The notes under the pieces were generated by a model that was given only the letters and a program-made list of their open reading frames with translations, was not told where the DNA came from and made no database searches. From positions 46,247,167 through 46,311,166 of the forward strand of contig CM039509.1 in the NCBI GenBank assembly GCA_022432975.1: a DNA stretch of 64,000 nucleotides, in the 5' to 3' direction. Below are positions 13,201 through 25,200 of this stretch, one piece after another. The position numbers and the translations under genes were made by a program. Position 1 is the stretch's first letter, and each line of letters opens with the position of its first letter. Origin of the DNA: Begonia masoniana. Its lineage: Eukaryota > Streptophyta > Magnoliopsida > Cucurbitales > Begoniaceae.

Positions 13201-16200
13201 CCAGGAAGAAATTACTGAAGAAACAACTCTATGATCATTTTACTGCTGACAATGACTCTTTTGGTTATTATTGTTCCTTGAACCTAGTTAGTTCATCATC
13301 TTCATCTTGTTCTGAATACTTCTCATTCTGTGTTGATGGATATTTTGATATGTTGGATTATATATTTTGAATTATTCTTGGTGATGTCGTGATGGATATT
13401 ATTTGTATTTTTATGGCAAAAAAGAGGAGTAAATGCATATATTGGCAATATGCTTTATGATTACCGGTTAAGGGGGGAGTTCCGGTCTATTGCCAACATG
13501 TAAGGGAATTCTGGATTTTGCCAAAAACTACCAAAGGGGAAGATTGTTAATGTTTATGTGTTGGCATATGTTTTTGGCTAATATATTTTAAGGAAATTAA
13601 TATCTTTCCTATTGTGATTCTCGGGATTCATATCATGTGATCTTTGTGATATAAGTAATTATATTAAACAAAAATTATATTCCTGGAGTGTTTTGGATTC
13701 GGTCTAATTGTTTATGAGATTCCTTTCTAAAATATTATATGCGATGTAGTTTTGTTTCATTTATTCATGCAAATATGTTTTAAATATAGTATTTGAATTA
13801 CTCCTCTGATATGGAAAATTGCAAATCATATATAACAACTATCTTTCCATTAGAAGCGGGCAGAACAAATATTGTCTCTTGGGATTTTTCTTGTGCGCGC
13901 CGCAATTCTTCATTTATTCATTCGATCTTTGATTGAATGCATACACACTCTATTTGTGAGCTGATCTGATTATTTTCAAAGTGTGTTGGTTGATGCAACC
14001 TTAGAGAATGACGAGTGTCATCGACGGTGCCCCAGGTGCGATTCTGTTTCTTACATTGAAACTCAGTCTCAGGACGAGATTGCTTGGAACTCGGGAGGAG
14101 TTCTAATCGTGGGCAAGGGAATCTTGCCATACATGGATTTCGGAAGAAGTCATCATCAACAAGGGGATCTTGTTGCATTCAGATTCTGGGAGGGATCGAT
14201 TGTAAGTCGAGGGGAGCTCGCAAAAACAGATTCACTGAGGAAATTAGTGAGAGGCGGCGACAAAAATAAGAGGGAGTCTTCTTTATTTGTATAAGTCTGA
14301 TTGTCTTGTAATTTTGAGAACTCGTGAATTAGTTTTTTAATTCTGGGCGTGGCCCTGCAGACGTAGGCAATTGCCGAACTGCGTTACCAACCTTGTGTCT
14401 CATTATTTTCTGCACTTTATCATTGTCCATTATCACTATAATTAATTGGTGTCCTACCGAGTGTTCTATATACACTAGGGCATCAAGTATCTAATTTTGA
14501 TCTTTCAAGATAGACCATTATCTTTTGAGTATCAACAATAGAAAGCGACGAGTCTGTACTCCATTTTTTCTTCAGGTTAGCCCGAATAACAAGTTTGTGG
14601 CCTATGCAGAAGACATAAAAGGAGATGAAATTTACACTGTTTATGTCATTGATGCCGAGACTAGATCTCTTGTCGAAAAGCCAATCGTTGCTGCAACAGC
14701 TTATCTCGAATGGGTTGGTAATGAAGCTTTAGCTTACGTGACCATGGATGAAACTCTTCGACCTGACAAGGTATACCACTGTAGCTTTATTTCAGCAAGT
14801 TCTTATATTTTGATGTCAATAATTGTATAAGTTAAATGTCAATGAAATGGTGAAAATGAAGTTATGAAAAAATATAGGATCATTTACATATTAGATCTTC
14901 AATTATTTTGTTTGATGAACGGAACATCTATCTTTCAGTTGTCATCAACTTGTTTTCATGTTAAATCCAAGAAGTGTATGCATGTTTTCCATCGAGTAAT
15001 GTATTTTAACCCGATTTTTAATTACTCTAGTGATTTATAGCTTGATTTCAAACTATGTCAAGATGGGCAACTCCTGTATTGATTTTCTCTTCTGTATATA
15101 TAGAACTATAGTTGCTCATATCTTGAATGTCGCTCAGCATCCTCTGATTAGTTTCTAAACTTTTTGAGGCTCATTGTTTCTTGAATCTTGATAATTGTTT
15201 TTATTTTACAACAGGTCTGGTTGCATGTGTTGGGAACAGAGCAATCAAATGACACTTGCCTTTATCACGAGAAGGATGACATGTTTTCTCTTGATATTAG
15301 TTCTTCTGAGAACAAGAAGTATCTGTTCATTACATCATCGAGTAAAAATACCAACTTCATTTTCTATCTCGACGTATCTGGGCCTCGGGATGGGATTTCT
15401 GTACTGACACCTCGGGTTTACGGCACCGATACAGCTGCTAGCCACCGTGGTAATCATTTTTATATCAAGAGAAGAAGTGCTGAGTTTTTCAATTCAGAAA
15501 TAGTTGTCTGTCCGGTGGAGAATACATCTGCAACTACAGTTCTTATTCCACACAATGAAAGGTAAGAGATTCTGATTTACTTATTTACGATTTATCTCAT
15601 CATTTGATAATCTTTTTATTTTTTAGACATTTTTTCACCAGTTCTTGAGATTTTAGCACTCTTTCATGTATGATTTGAAGAATTCCATTTTGGTAGAAGT
15701 TTCAAAAAAATGAGTGATTATAACATCTTGAACCTGTCTTGATGTGTCACGACTCACGTCTTAACTCATCTTTTAAGTTGTAGCATTTTTTTTATTTTAA
15801 AATAATTTTATTATATTTTAATTGTGGCTTTGACTTTTTTACGGTTTCTCATTAATGAGATGACTATTAGAATTAAGGTTTTGTTATTTTGTTAGACAGT
15901 AAGGTTTTGTCATTTTGTTAGACAGTTTCAAGTGGAGTTTTGATACTGAAGAATACTTAATTTTCTTTATAGGCTTATCATTTACAATTTTCTCGTCTTT
16001 CTTAATTGTGACGTCTACAATCTTTCTAATATCTTTGGTTCATATCTTCATATGATTCATATAGATAACAAGTCAAAATTTTTTATTTTTTATTAATATT
16101 ATACTTATGGTTCTTACTTCTTCATAGATAAAAAGTCTAGATTTGCTATTCGCATTTGTTTTTCGAATATGATTTAAAACGATTTTTATTATTTTCTTTG

Positions 16201-19200
16201 GATCCCACTACTATTGGTGAGATTCATGTCATGTTTTTGATGTACCACCTTGAACTTGTTTTCATTCTTCCTCTGAGAAAGACAACAATGTTCTTTGAAT
16301 CAATTTTTAAGAATTAGCAAAATTGAACAGATATATGTGATTGTGACGTTGCTACCTTTTTTTTTAAATGATTTGCTGCAAGTAAGGCTAAGTTAAACAT
16401 ATCGTCCAGCAAAAAACTTCAGACCATACAACTTTTTGAGGACCATCTTGTAGTGTATCAACGTGAAGGAGGACTACCAAAAATTCTAGTTTATCCTTTA
16501 CCAGATGTTGGAGAGTTGCCCACCAGTTTACAAGGTGCTCGGTCTGTTGAATTTATGGATCCAATATACTCAGTGAGCCCATCAGAATCAGAGTTCTTCT
16601 CCGATGTTCTACGATTTACTTATAGCTCATTGAAGACGCCTCCGTCGACTTATGATTATGATTTGAAGACTGGAACTTCAGTTTTAAAGAAGACTGAAAT
16701 TGTGAGTTATGCTAACAAATCTTTTCCAATTCAGCAGCTTATTTACTTTTTATATGACCATGATTAGTCAACTGTTAGAATTGGGTGTGACCCGAATTCT
16801 AGTTGGGCCGGGTCGGGCCCGTATGTCAATATTAGGGTTTTATGTTTTCTCTATATATTGATGCTTGAGTCGCAAAACTCATTGTACCTTTGATTTTAGT
16901 GATTTCTCCTCTCCCCGTGGTTTTTTCCCGTTTAGGGTTTCCACGTAAATCTTTGGTGTCCACTCTTTCTCGTTTTTCCAATTTCGTTTCGATTTCAGTT
17001 TTTCAACAATTGGTATCAGAGCGAGTTGAAAGTTTTTCGGGAATCAAGTTTTTTGATTTTTCGAAGGTATCGAACGTGTTTTTGGGTTTGCAATTTCGGT
17101 AATTGAAATTGCAATTAGGAAGAAAAAGAAAATTGAAAAAGAAAAGAAATTTAATATTTCTTTTCTGTTTTTTCTCTGCGAGAAGAAACAGAGTTCTTCT
17201 TCACGCGAAGAAGAACCAGAGGAGTTCTGCCATCGCCGCACGCCGAGCTCGCCACGCCTCCGCGCCTCCACGCCGCCGCCACCCGAGACCGCGACTTCCG
17301 CCGTCGCCTGCGAACGCCGACTCCGACGAGCACAGAACCCGCCGCCGTCGTCTGTCATCAACCGAGCAGAGTCCGCCGAGAACTCCGTTCTGCTCGCCGT
17401 GAACGCCGCGCCTCCGCGCTCCGTTCTGCTCGCCGCGATCGCCGCGCCTCCGCCCATCCGTCGCCGAGCCCTAGCCGCCGTCTTCTGTCAGCAAATCATC
17501 TCCGTTCAGCAACCTCCGATCAGCACTCCGTTCAGCAACCTCAGATACCAGCAAGCCCGTTCGGTTTTTTGGGTATTTTTGGTATTTTTCATATTATATC
17601 AGGATTCTGCATATTGATTATTTTTGGTGAAGAATAATTATCTGGGTTGAGATATTATTTGCTGGAATTTTTCAGAGTAATTATCTGGTGAAGATATTGT
17701 TAGGAATTCTGATATTGAAATTCCGTGAGTGGCTGAATTATTGATCAGAAATTTATCTGTTTAGTTGGGCGATTTTTCTATTGGTTGAGAATATTTTGGA
17801 GAAATATTTTGAATTTTTCAAAGATGGCATCGTTAAAATACGAAATTCCCTTGCTGGATCGAAATACCAGATTTTCATTGTGGCAGGTTAAGATGCGGGC
17901 AATTCTGGCACAAATGGATTTAGACGATGCATTGTTGGGCATTGCAAAAATGCCGTCATCATGGACTGCTGAGGAGAAACAGCGTAAGGATAGAAAAGCT
18001 CTATCTCAGATTCATCTGCATCTGTCAAATCAGATTCTTCAAGATTATTTGAAGGAAAAATCCGCTGCGGCACTTTGGTTGAAATTGGAGCAGTTGTGTA
18101 TGACTAAATCCCTGACTAGCAAACTACATCTGAAACAGCGTCTATATTCTCATCGTATGGCAGACGGTACGTCTCTAGATGATCACTTAACTATTTTTAA
18201 GGAAATTGTATCTGATTTGGAATCCATGGAAGTTAAGTACGACGAAGAGGATTTAGGTTTGATTTTGCTGTGTTCGCTGCCTACTTCGTATGCTACTTTT
18301 AGAGATACTATTTTATACAGTCGTGATTCTTTAACTCTGGATGAGGTTTATGATGCTTTGTTCTCTAAGGAGAAGATGGATAAGCTTGTTGGTGGCTCAG
18401 ATGCTAAGGGTGAGGGCCTTGTTGTGCGGGGAAGACCGCATGAGAGGAATACTAGTAGGGATAATCGAAGCAGGTCGAAATCCAAGAATAACAAGGATAA
18501 GTATTGTAAGTACTGCAAGAAGAAAGGTCATATTATTGTTGATTGTTATAAACTGCAGAATAAAAACAAGAAAGCTGGTGATAATCAGAATGGAAAACAA
18601 CCAGAGAAGTCTGGCGAAGCTGATGTTGCTGAAAATCACATTGATGGTGAACTCCTCGTTGCGTATGACGTGGTGTCGAATCAGAGCGAGGAGTGGATTC
18701 TTGATTCTGGCTGCACGTTTCATATGTGTCCCAATCGGGACTTGTTTTCAACATATGAAACAATTTCTAGAGGTGCTGTGTTGATGGGAAATAACGCATC
18801 TTGTAGAATTGCTGGCATTGGTACGGTCAAGATTAAGATGTTCGATGGATCCATTCGGACACTTGGCAATGTGAGGCACGTCCCTGACATGAAGAGAAAT
18901 CTGATCTCTTTGAGTACTCTTGATTCTAAAGGGTACAAGTACACCGGTGAAGGTGGAATTGTGAAGGTCAGCAGAGATTCTCTTGTCGTGATGAAAGGTT
19001 TTAGAAAAACTGCCAGTTTATACGTTCTGCAGGGCTCTACAGTTACAGGTGATGTCGCTGTCGCTAGTTCATCTATGTCTGATTCTGATATTTATAAGGT
19101 TGCAAAGTTTGTGAATTCACCTTCTAAGAGAAATGTTGAGAAGACTCGGAAGAAGTCAGGTTCTCGGGTGAAGTTCAGTTTGGGATCAGAGGGAACATCA

Positions 19201-22200
19201 GAGCCGGTGAGTCAACCTATTACAGATGTTCAGTCATCGGTTTCAGTTTCACGTCAGAATGGTATCGTCAAAGGCAGAACAATGCGGAAGGTTAATACTT
19301 CGAGACGATATGATGAAACTGTGGGTTATGCATTGAATGTGTTCGAGAGTAATGATTCCTGTGTGGAGTCTTCAGCATGTTCAGATGCAGTTTGTTGCGA
19401 CAACCTTGATAGTTCAGTGATACCATGGAGGAGGAGATGCGATTTCTTCTCAGTTAAGTCTCTCAAGTTTAAGCGAGGCTTAAACTTGAATGGTATCAGA
19501 TGCTGATTTGGCCCATCCAGGGCCTTTGTGGTAGAGGAGGTTTTTTAATAGAGTTTTGCATATTTATTTCCTTGCACCGGAATTTCGAAGGTGGAGATTG
19601 TCAGAGTTCAGTATTCTGGATTCGCTTTGGGTTTAGGCCGAGTAGCCCGTTGGATCTCTTATATGGAATTCGTGTCAAGGTGGAGATTGTTAGAATTGGG
19701 TGTGACCCGAATTCTAGTTGGGCCGGGTCGGGCCCGTATGTCAATATTAGGGTTTTATGTTTTCTCTATATATTGATACTTGAGTCGCAAAACTCATTGT
19801 ACCTTTGATTTTAGTGATTTCTCCTCTCCCCGTGGTTTTTTCCCGTTTAGGGTTTCCACGTAAATCTTTGGTGTCCACTCTTTCTCGTTTTTCCAATTTC
19901 GTTTCGATTTCAGTTTTTCAACATCAACAATGTGAAAATTCAATGTCAAAAATGATGAGGACATCCTTTGACTTAGTCATGTTATTTATTTTGTTATTTC
20001 CCATGCATAATTTATTATTATAATTTTTAGTGTTTTATGGTTTTCTGTTATGTGTTTAATGGTTCATTAGTGTCTTTGTCATTTTCCAAGTAGGTTTTAT
20101 TCTATTTAAAGTATTGTATTATAATGTGGTGGTTAGTTGATGATGAATATGAATTGAGTTGCAATGTTTTGCTATTTTTCAATCCTTTTTTCTCTCTAGC
20201 TTTCTCTCCTCTTTCTTTTGGGCTATATTCTCTCTTCTCTTCTTTCCCCTCTCAAGCTATATTTCTTTCTTAATATTTTCCGCTGCATCAAATTGCTATC
20301 AGAGCTCAAAGCAATTGTTTTCTCAAACAATTGATTCTGGGCACTTGTTTCTTTTCTCTTCTGGTTTCGCTACTACAGAGCCCCCGCGTGTAGTTGGTTT
20401 GCTTCTGGATTTCGCAGTCGCTGCTGAATACTTAGTCTCTCGATCCTTTCCAACTGTTCATCACTCCTCGCTGTTGTTCATCTGGAAAACCCAAAGTTTT
20501 CGGGTGACTATTACTGTTGCTCACCTCAAAAATCAGAGCTTTACTGTGTCCTGAGCCAGAGAGCATCACAACTCCGGTCTCGGGTCCTTGCTGAACAGCC
20601 TCCGGCGCACCTAGCCTCTTGATTTCTTGTCGGGTTTCGCAACTCCGATCTCGGTTCCTCGCCGCACAGCATACGCCATACCTCGCCTCCCGCTTTCTTG
20701 TCGGATCATCTGCTTCGTGTGTTTTGTTCACGTCTCTATCATCTGGTTCATCGAAAGCTTTGTCCCGCGTCTCTGTTCTCGGGTTTCTGGACTCAGAGAA
20801 CTACGACCTTACTGCTCGCCGTAGTTCTTGGTCCTCGCCGTAGTTCTGGGTGCTCTGTTCTCGGGTTTTTGTCCAACGCTCGGGTTTTCTCTGCATTATT
20901 CAGAAGAAAACAACCCTTGTTGCTGCTTTCAGTGAGGAGTCACGGTGGGCTTCACAATTAGGCTTCACTTGCTCACTGTTAAGTTGCTGGACTCAAAAGG
21001 AATTCCTTTAGTAAATCTATTCCCTGCAAGCAAACTCGACGGATTCAGGGAGTTCTCTGTCCCGATCTTTAATTAGTTTTGCAATACTGTTTATTTCTGA
21101 ATAACGCATTGTTTTTTGTCCTTGTGTTGTGGCTTACCCATTCTTCATATTCATATCCATATCAACCTGTGCACTTACACATTAAATTTTGTGACATGTT
21201 GCCATTTTATTGCCATTTTATTTAACCCACCTAAATGCTTTCGGATTTTAACTGCTGTTGATTTAATCATTGTTGATTATTTCATATTCACCGGTTGAAT
21301 TTGTTGAATCTCATCTTTTGCTTATTGTTCAGTTTGATAATCAACTTTGTGGTGATTTTATGATAAAGTATTTGACCGTCGCATTATCATTTTAAAATAT
21401 TAATTCTATTTGTTTGCTTTATTAGAATCAGCTTAATCTCAAATATTAAGTAAAACAAAGTTATTTGTAGTATTTGGTCGTAATCGATATTATTCATTAC
21501 GTGCACTGTTTGTTTATTGATCTCAACTTGTCTTTCATATAAGATTCCGAGCATTATAGATCATTCACTAGTAACATTGCATGCAATTACGTAGTGGTCG
21601 TCAGGTCTCATCTAATTCTTGTGCTTTAGATATGGAACCGTCCTCATTAGATACCCTTTCCCAACAAGTAGCACAAATTTCTCAACAAGTAGCTCAAATA
21701 CTTAACGAACAACAACAGTTTCGAGAGCAATTTGTTTCCATCCAGACCGACTTGACCAGTGCTCACGAGGCACAAAGAGACTTAGAAAATAGGTTCACCA
21801 GCATGGAACTAAATCCGCATCCCTCGGATACAAACAATTTTGTAGTACCTAATAGGCATCAATTTCATCAGCAGGACATTCCACAACACTTTGGTCATCG
21901 TCTTAGAGATAGGAATTACGATCGAGATGGTGGTCTAAATCATAATCGTCGAGATTATCATTCTCCCCCTCCCTATGGTCATAACCATCGCGATAGAGAT
22001 TATGGTCGAGACGGTAGTCAAAATCATAATCGTCGAGATTATCATTCTCCCCCTCACTATGGTCATAAAGATAGAGATTATGGTCGAGACGGTCATCAAA
22101 ATCATAATCGTCGAGATTTTCATTCCCCCAATTGTCATGTTGAGCCTATTCCTAAGGGTATCAAGTTAGATGCTTCTACTTTTGATGGGAGTTTAAATCC

Positions 22201-25200
22201 TCGTATCTTTAATCAGTGGATAAAAGATATGGATAGTTTTTTTTCTTGGTATAGAATGCCAGAAAATCGACGAGTCGAATATGCCAGTTTCAAATTATCT
22301 GGTACGGCAAGATTGTTTTGGGAGAGCGTGGAAAATCTCTTGGAACGACGTAATGCGCCTCCTGTTGAAAGTTGGGAAGAAATGAAAAGGCGACTTCAAG
22401 AGAAGTACGTACCTCAGTCCTACCGGGGCAATTTGTTGGACCAATGGAACACCCTTGCCCAAGGAAACCGACCAGTCATCGAATATGTTAATCAGTTCAA
22501 TGAATTTCGAATGCGAAGTCAAGTTGTCGAAGATGAAGCTATGACCTTGAGCAGGTTTCGACAAGGTTTAAGAGATGATATAAGACGCGAGCTTATCCTT
22601 CAAGGTGTCAATTTCCTAGATCATGCTTATTCTTTAGTCCAAGACTATGAACTAGTGACTAAAATGCCGTATGGCAAACGAGGTGACATTAGACCTCCCA
22701 CAATCCCGACTCCTGTCACCCCTAAGTCTCTCTTAGGACCTCCTCCATCTAATATCCCTCTGGCGAGAGAAAACAAAGGAAAAAGCGTAGACACCTCGCA
22801 AAAATCTTCGCGTTTACAGTGTTTTAATTGTAAGGGTTTCAGTCACATTTCTTCTAATTGCCCTAGCTGAAACCTAGTTTTACAAGAATGTGAAAATGAA
22901 ATTGGGGAGACAAGTGAAGAACAAGTTTATGAGCCTAACCTTGAAGAATTCGAAGAAGTGGACGATGATAATTTTCTAGGATGTATCCGACCCACATCAA
23001 GGTCTCCTTCCTCCGATTCACCTCGATTGAGTGTCGTGAGATGTACTCTTACTCAACCTAAGGACGAGGAAGATTGGCGTCGTCATTCTATTTTTCACAC
23101 ATATATCAAGGTGAATAACAAAGGTTGCAAAGTTATTGTGGATAGTGGTAGTTGCATTAATGCTGTATCAGCAACTATGGTACTCCGCCTAGGGTTACAA
23201 TCAGTTCCTCATCCTCGACCTTATAATGTCTCATGGATAGACGCTTCCTCTATTTCTGTGAAGGAGCGTTGTTTGGTTTCCATTCAATTCCTCGAATATA
23301 AAGAACAACTTTGGTGCGATGTCATTCCCATGGATGTCAGTCATATCATTCTAGGTCGTCCTTGGTTATTTGACCTGGATGTCACTATACACGGACGGTC
23401 AAACTCTTGTTCTTTTGTGTACCAAGGAAAGAAAATTCATCTTAAACCCCTTCCACCAAACCCTAAACCACTAGAGACTCCTCAAATGAAGAAAATTGTG
23501 GATCATAAAGGATTAAATATTATTACTCCTACCGAGTTTGAGCGTTCTCTTAAGAGTGCTTCGATTGTTTTTGTCGTGGTGGTAATGGAGATTGGGTCAA
23601 ACCCTCCACTCATGATCTCTGCCGAAACCCAGTCAATTATCAACGAGTTTAAGGACGTTTTTTCTGAAGACCTCCCTGACAAATTACCCCCGTTGCGAGA
23701 TATTCAACATGAAATTGAATTCATCCCTGGGGTATCTCTACCGAACTTACCTCACTATCGAATGAACCCCACTGAGCATACTGAACTTCAGAGACAAGTC
23801 CACGAACTTTTAGTTAAAGGATTTATTCGTGAGAGTTTAAGCCCTTGTGCAGTTCCAGCTCTTTTAACCCCAAAGAAAGATGGCACTTGGAGAATGTGCG
23901 TTGACAGTCGGGCCATCAACAAGATAACGGTAAAATATTGTTTCCCTATCCCTAGACTTGATGATTTACTAGACGTCATGGCCCATGCAAAGATATTCTC
24001 AAAAATTGATCTTAGAAGTGGATATCACCAGATAAGGATCCGCCCCGGTGATGAGTGGAAGACCGCATTTAAAACCAAGGATGGACTTTATGAGTGGCTT
24101 GTCATGCCGTTTGGTCTCACTAACGCCACAAGCACATTTATGAGAGTAATGACTCATGCTCTTAGGCCTCTTATGGGTAAGTTTCTAGTTGTTTACTTCG
24201 ATGATATCCTCATTTTTAGCCAAACTTTAGATGAACATCGTAATCATCTCCGACAAGTCTGTTCTATTCTTCGGTCGTCAAGCCTTTATGCCAATGTCAA
24301 AAAGTGTGCGTTTTTCACAAAGTGTGTTTCCTTCTTGGGTTTTATCGTCTCTACTACAGGAGTATCCCCTGACCCATTGAAAGTTAAGGCCATTGTTGAT
24401 TGGCCTGAACCTCAAAGTTTAAATGACATCCGAAGCTTTCACGGACTAGCTACCTTTTATCGTCGCTTCATCAAAGGGTTCAGTACAATTATGGCTCCTG
24501 TTACCGAGTGTTTGAAAAAGGGCGAATTTCACTGAACATTAGCAGCATCTAGGGCCTTCAAAATTATTAAAATCCGAATGACTGAAGCTCCAGTAATGCA
24601 TCTTCCCGATTTCTCCAAGGTTTTTGAGGTTGAGTGCGATGCGTCGAGGGTAGGGATTGGTGGTGTTCTTAGCCAAGAGCGACACCCCGTCGCTTACTTC
24701 AGTGAAAAATTAAATGATGCCAAACAACGATACTCAATATACGATAGGGAATTGTATGCAGTTGTGCAAGCTTTACGTTATTGGCGTCACTATTGTTACC
24801 TCATGAATTTGTGTTTTATTCGGACCATGAAGCCTTACGATATCTCAATTCTCAAAAACGATTGAACTTTTGACATGGTCGTTGGATTGAATACTTACAA
24901 GCATACTCGTTTGTCCTGAAACACAGAAAAGGGATAGAGAATCAAGCAGCTGACGTGTTAAGTCGTCGTATATCTATTCTAAATGTCATGAGTGCAAGAA
25001 TCATCGGTTTTGAAAGACTGAAAGAAGAATATGCGTCTTGCCCTGATTTTAAAGATATTGTTCTCGCCTTGGAAAATGGACAATTGAACGATAACAGTAA
25101 CTGTCATATGAAAGACGGGTATCTTTTCAAAAGTAACAAATTATGCATTCCCCAAACATTCGTTAGAGAGTTCATCATTTGGGAAATTCATGCAGGCGGG

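Larger units (their letters stand above)
5010..14507 (+). mobile_element. Sirevirus-like Copia LTR retrotransposon in intron 2 of the left oligopeptidase gene
   Basis: About 9.5 kb with both LTRs. The PBS reads TGGTATCAGAGC right after the 5' LTR (initiator Met-tRNA). The PPT is AAAGGGGAAGAT before the 3' LTR. The right gene copy has the empty site (intron of 93 bp, CATCAGATTGACC), which shows the insertion came after, or only into, one duplicate. The flanking duplication is imperfect: AGATT at 4999-5003 against AGATA at 14508-14512, with seven extra bases (TTGTTTT) before the 5' LTR. Order gag-PR-INT-RT-RNaseH defines Copia. The long coiled-coil gag and an extra ORF after RNaseH point to a Sirevirus. 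Many stops and diverged LTRs make it old and inactive. Confidence 0.9.
16773..19923 (+). mobile_element. Non-autonomous Copia element with gag-protease only, in intron 5
   Basis: A 3151-bp element with 236-bp LTRs, a perfect TCAAC duplication, PBS TGGTATCAGAGC at 17011-17022 and PPT AAGGTGGAGAT before the 3' LTR. It encodes one open gag-protease ORF, but integrase core, RT and RNase H are absent. The LTRs differ at a single base by eye (GATGCTTG against GATACTTG), so it inserted recently. It resembles the class of gag-bearing non-autonomous plant elements (TR-GAG) that depend on enzymes of a full-length relative. Confidence 0.92.

Noticed and set aside
16890..17102. ORF repeated at 19805-20023
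   Set aside because: It is LTR sequence of the same element and recurs because the LTRs are nearly identical.
17103..17457. Overlapping GC-rich ORFs on both strands
   Set aside because: They arise from the CpG-rich leader of the young Copia, where stop codons are rare. No domain is visible.
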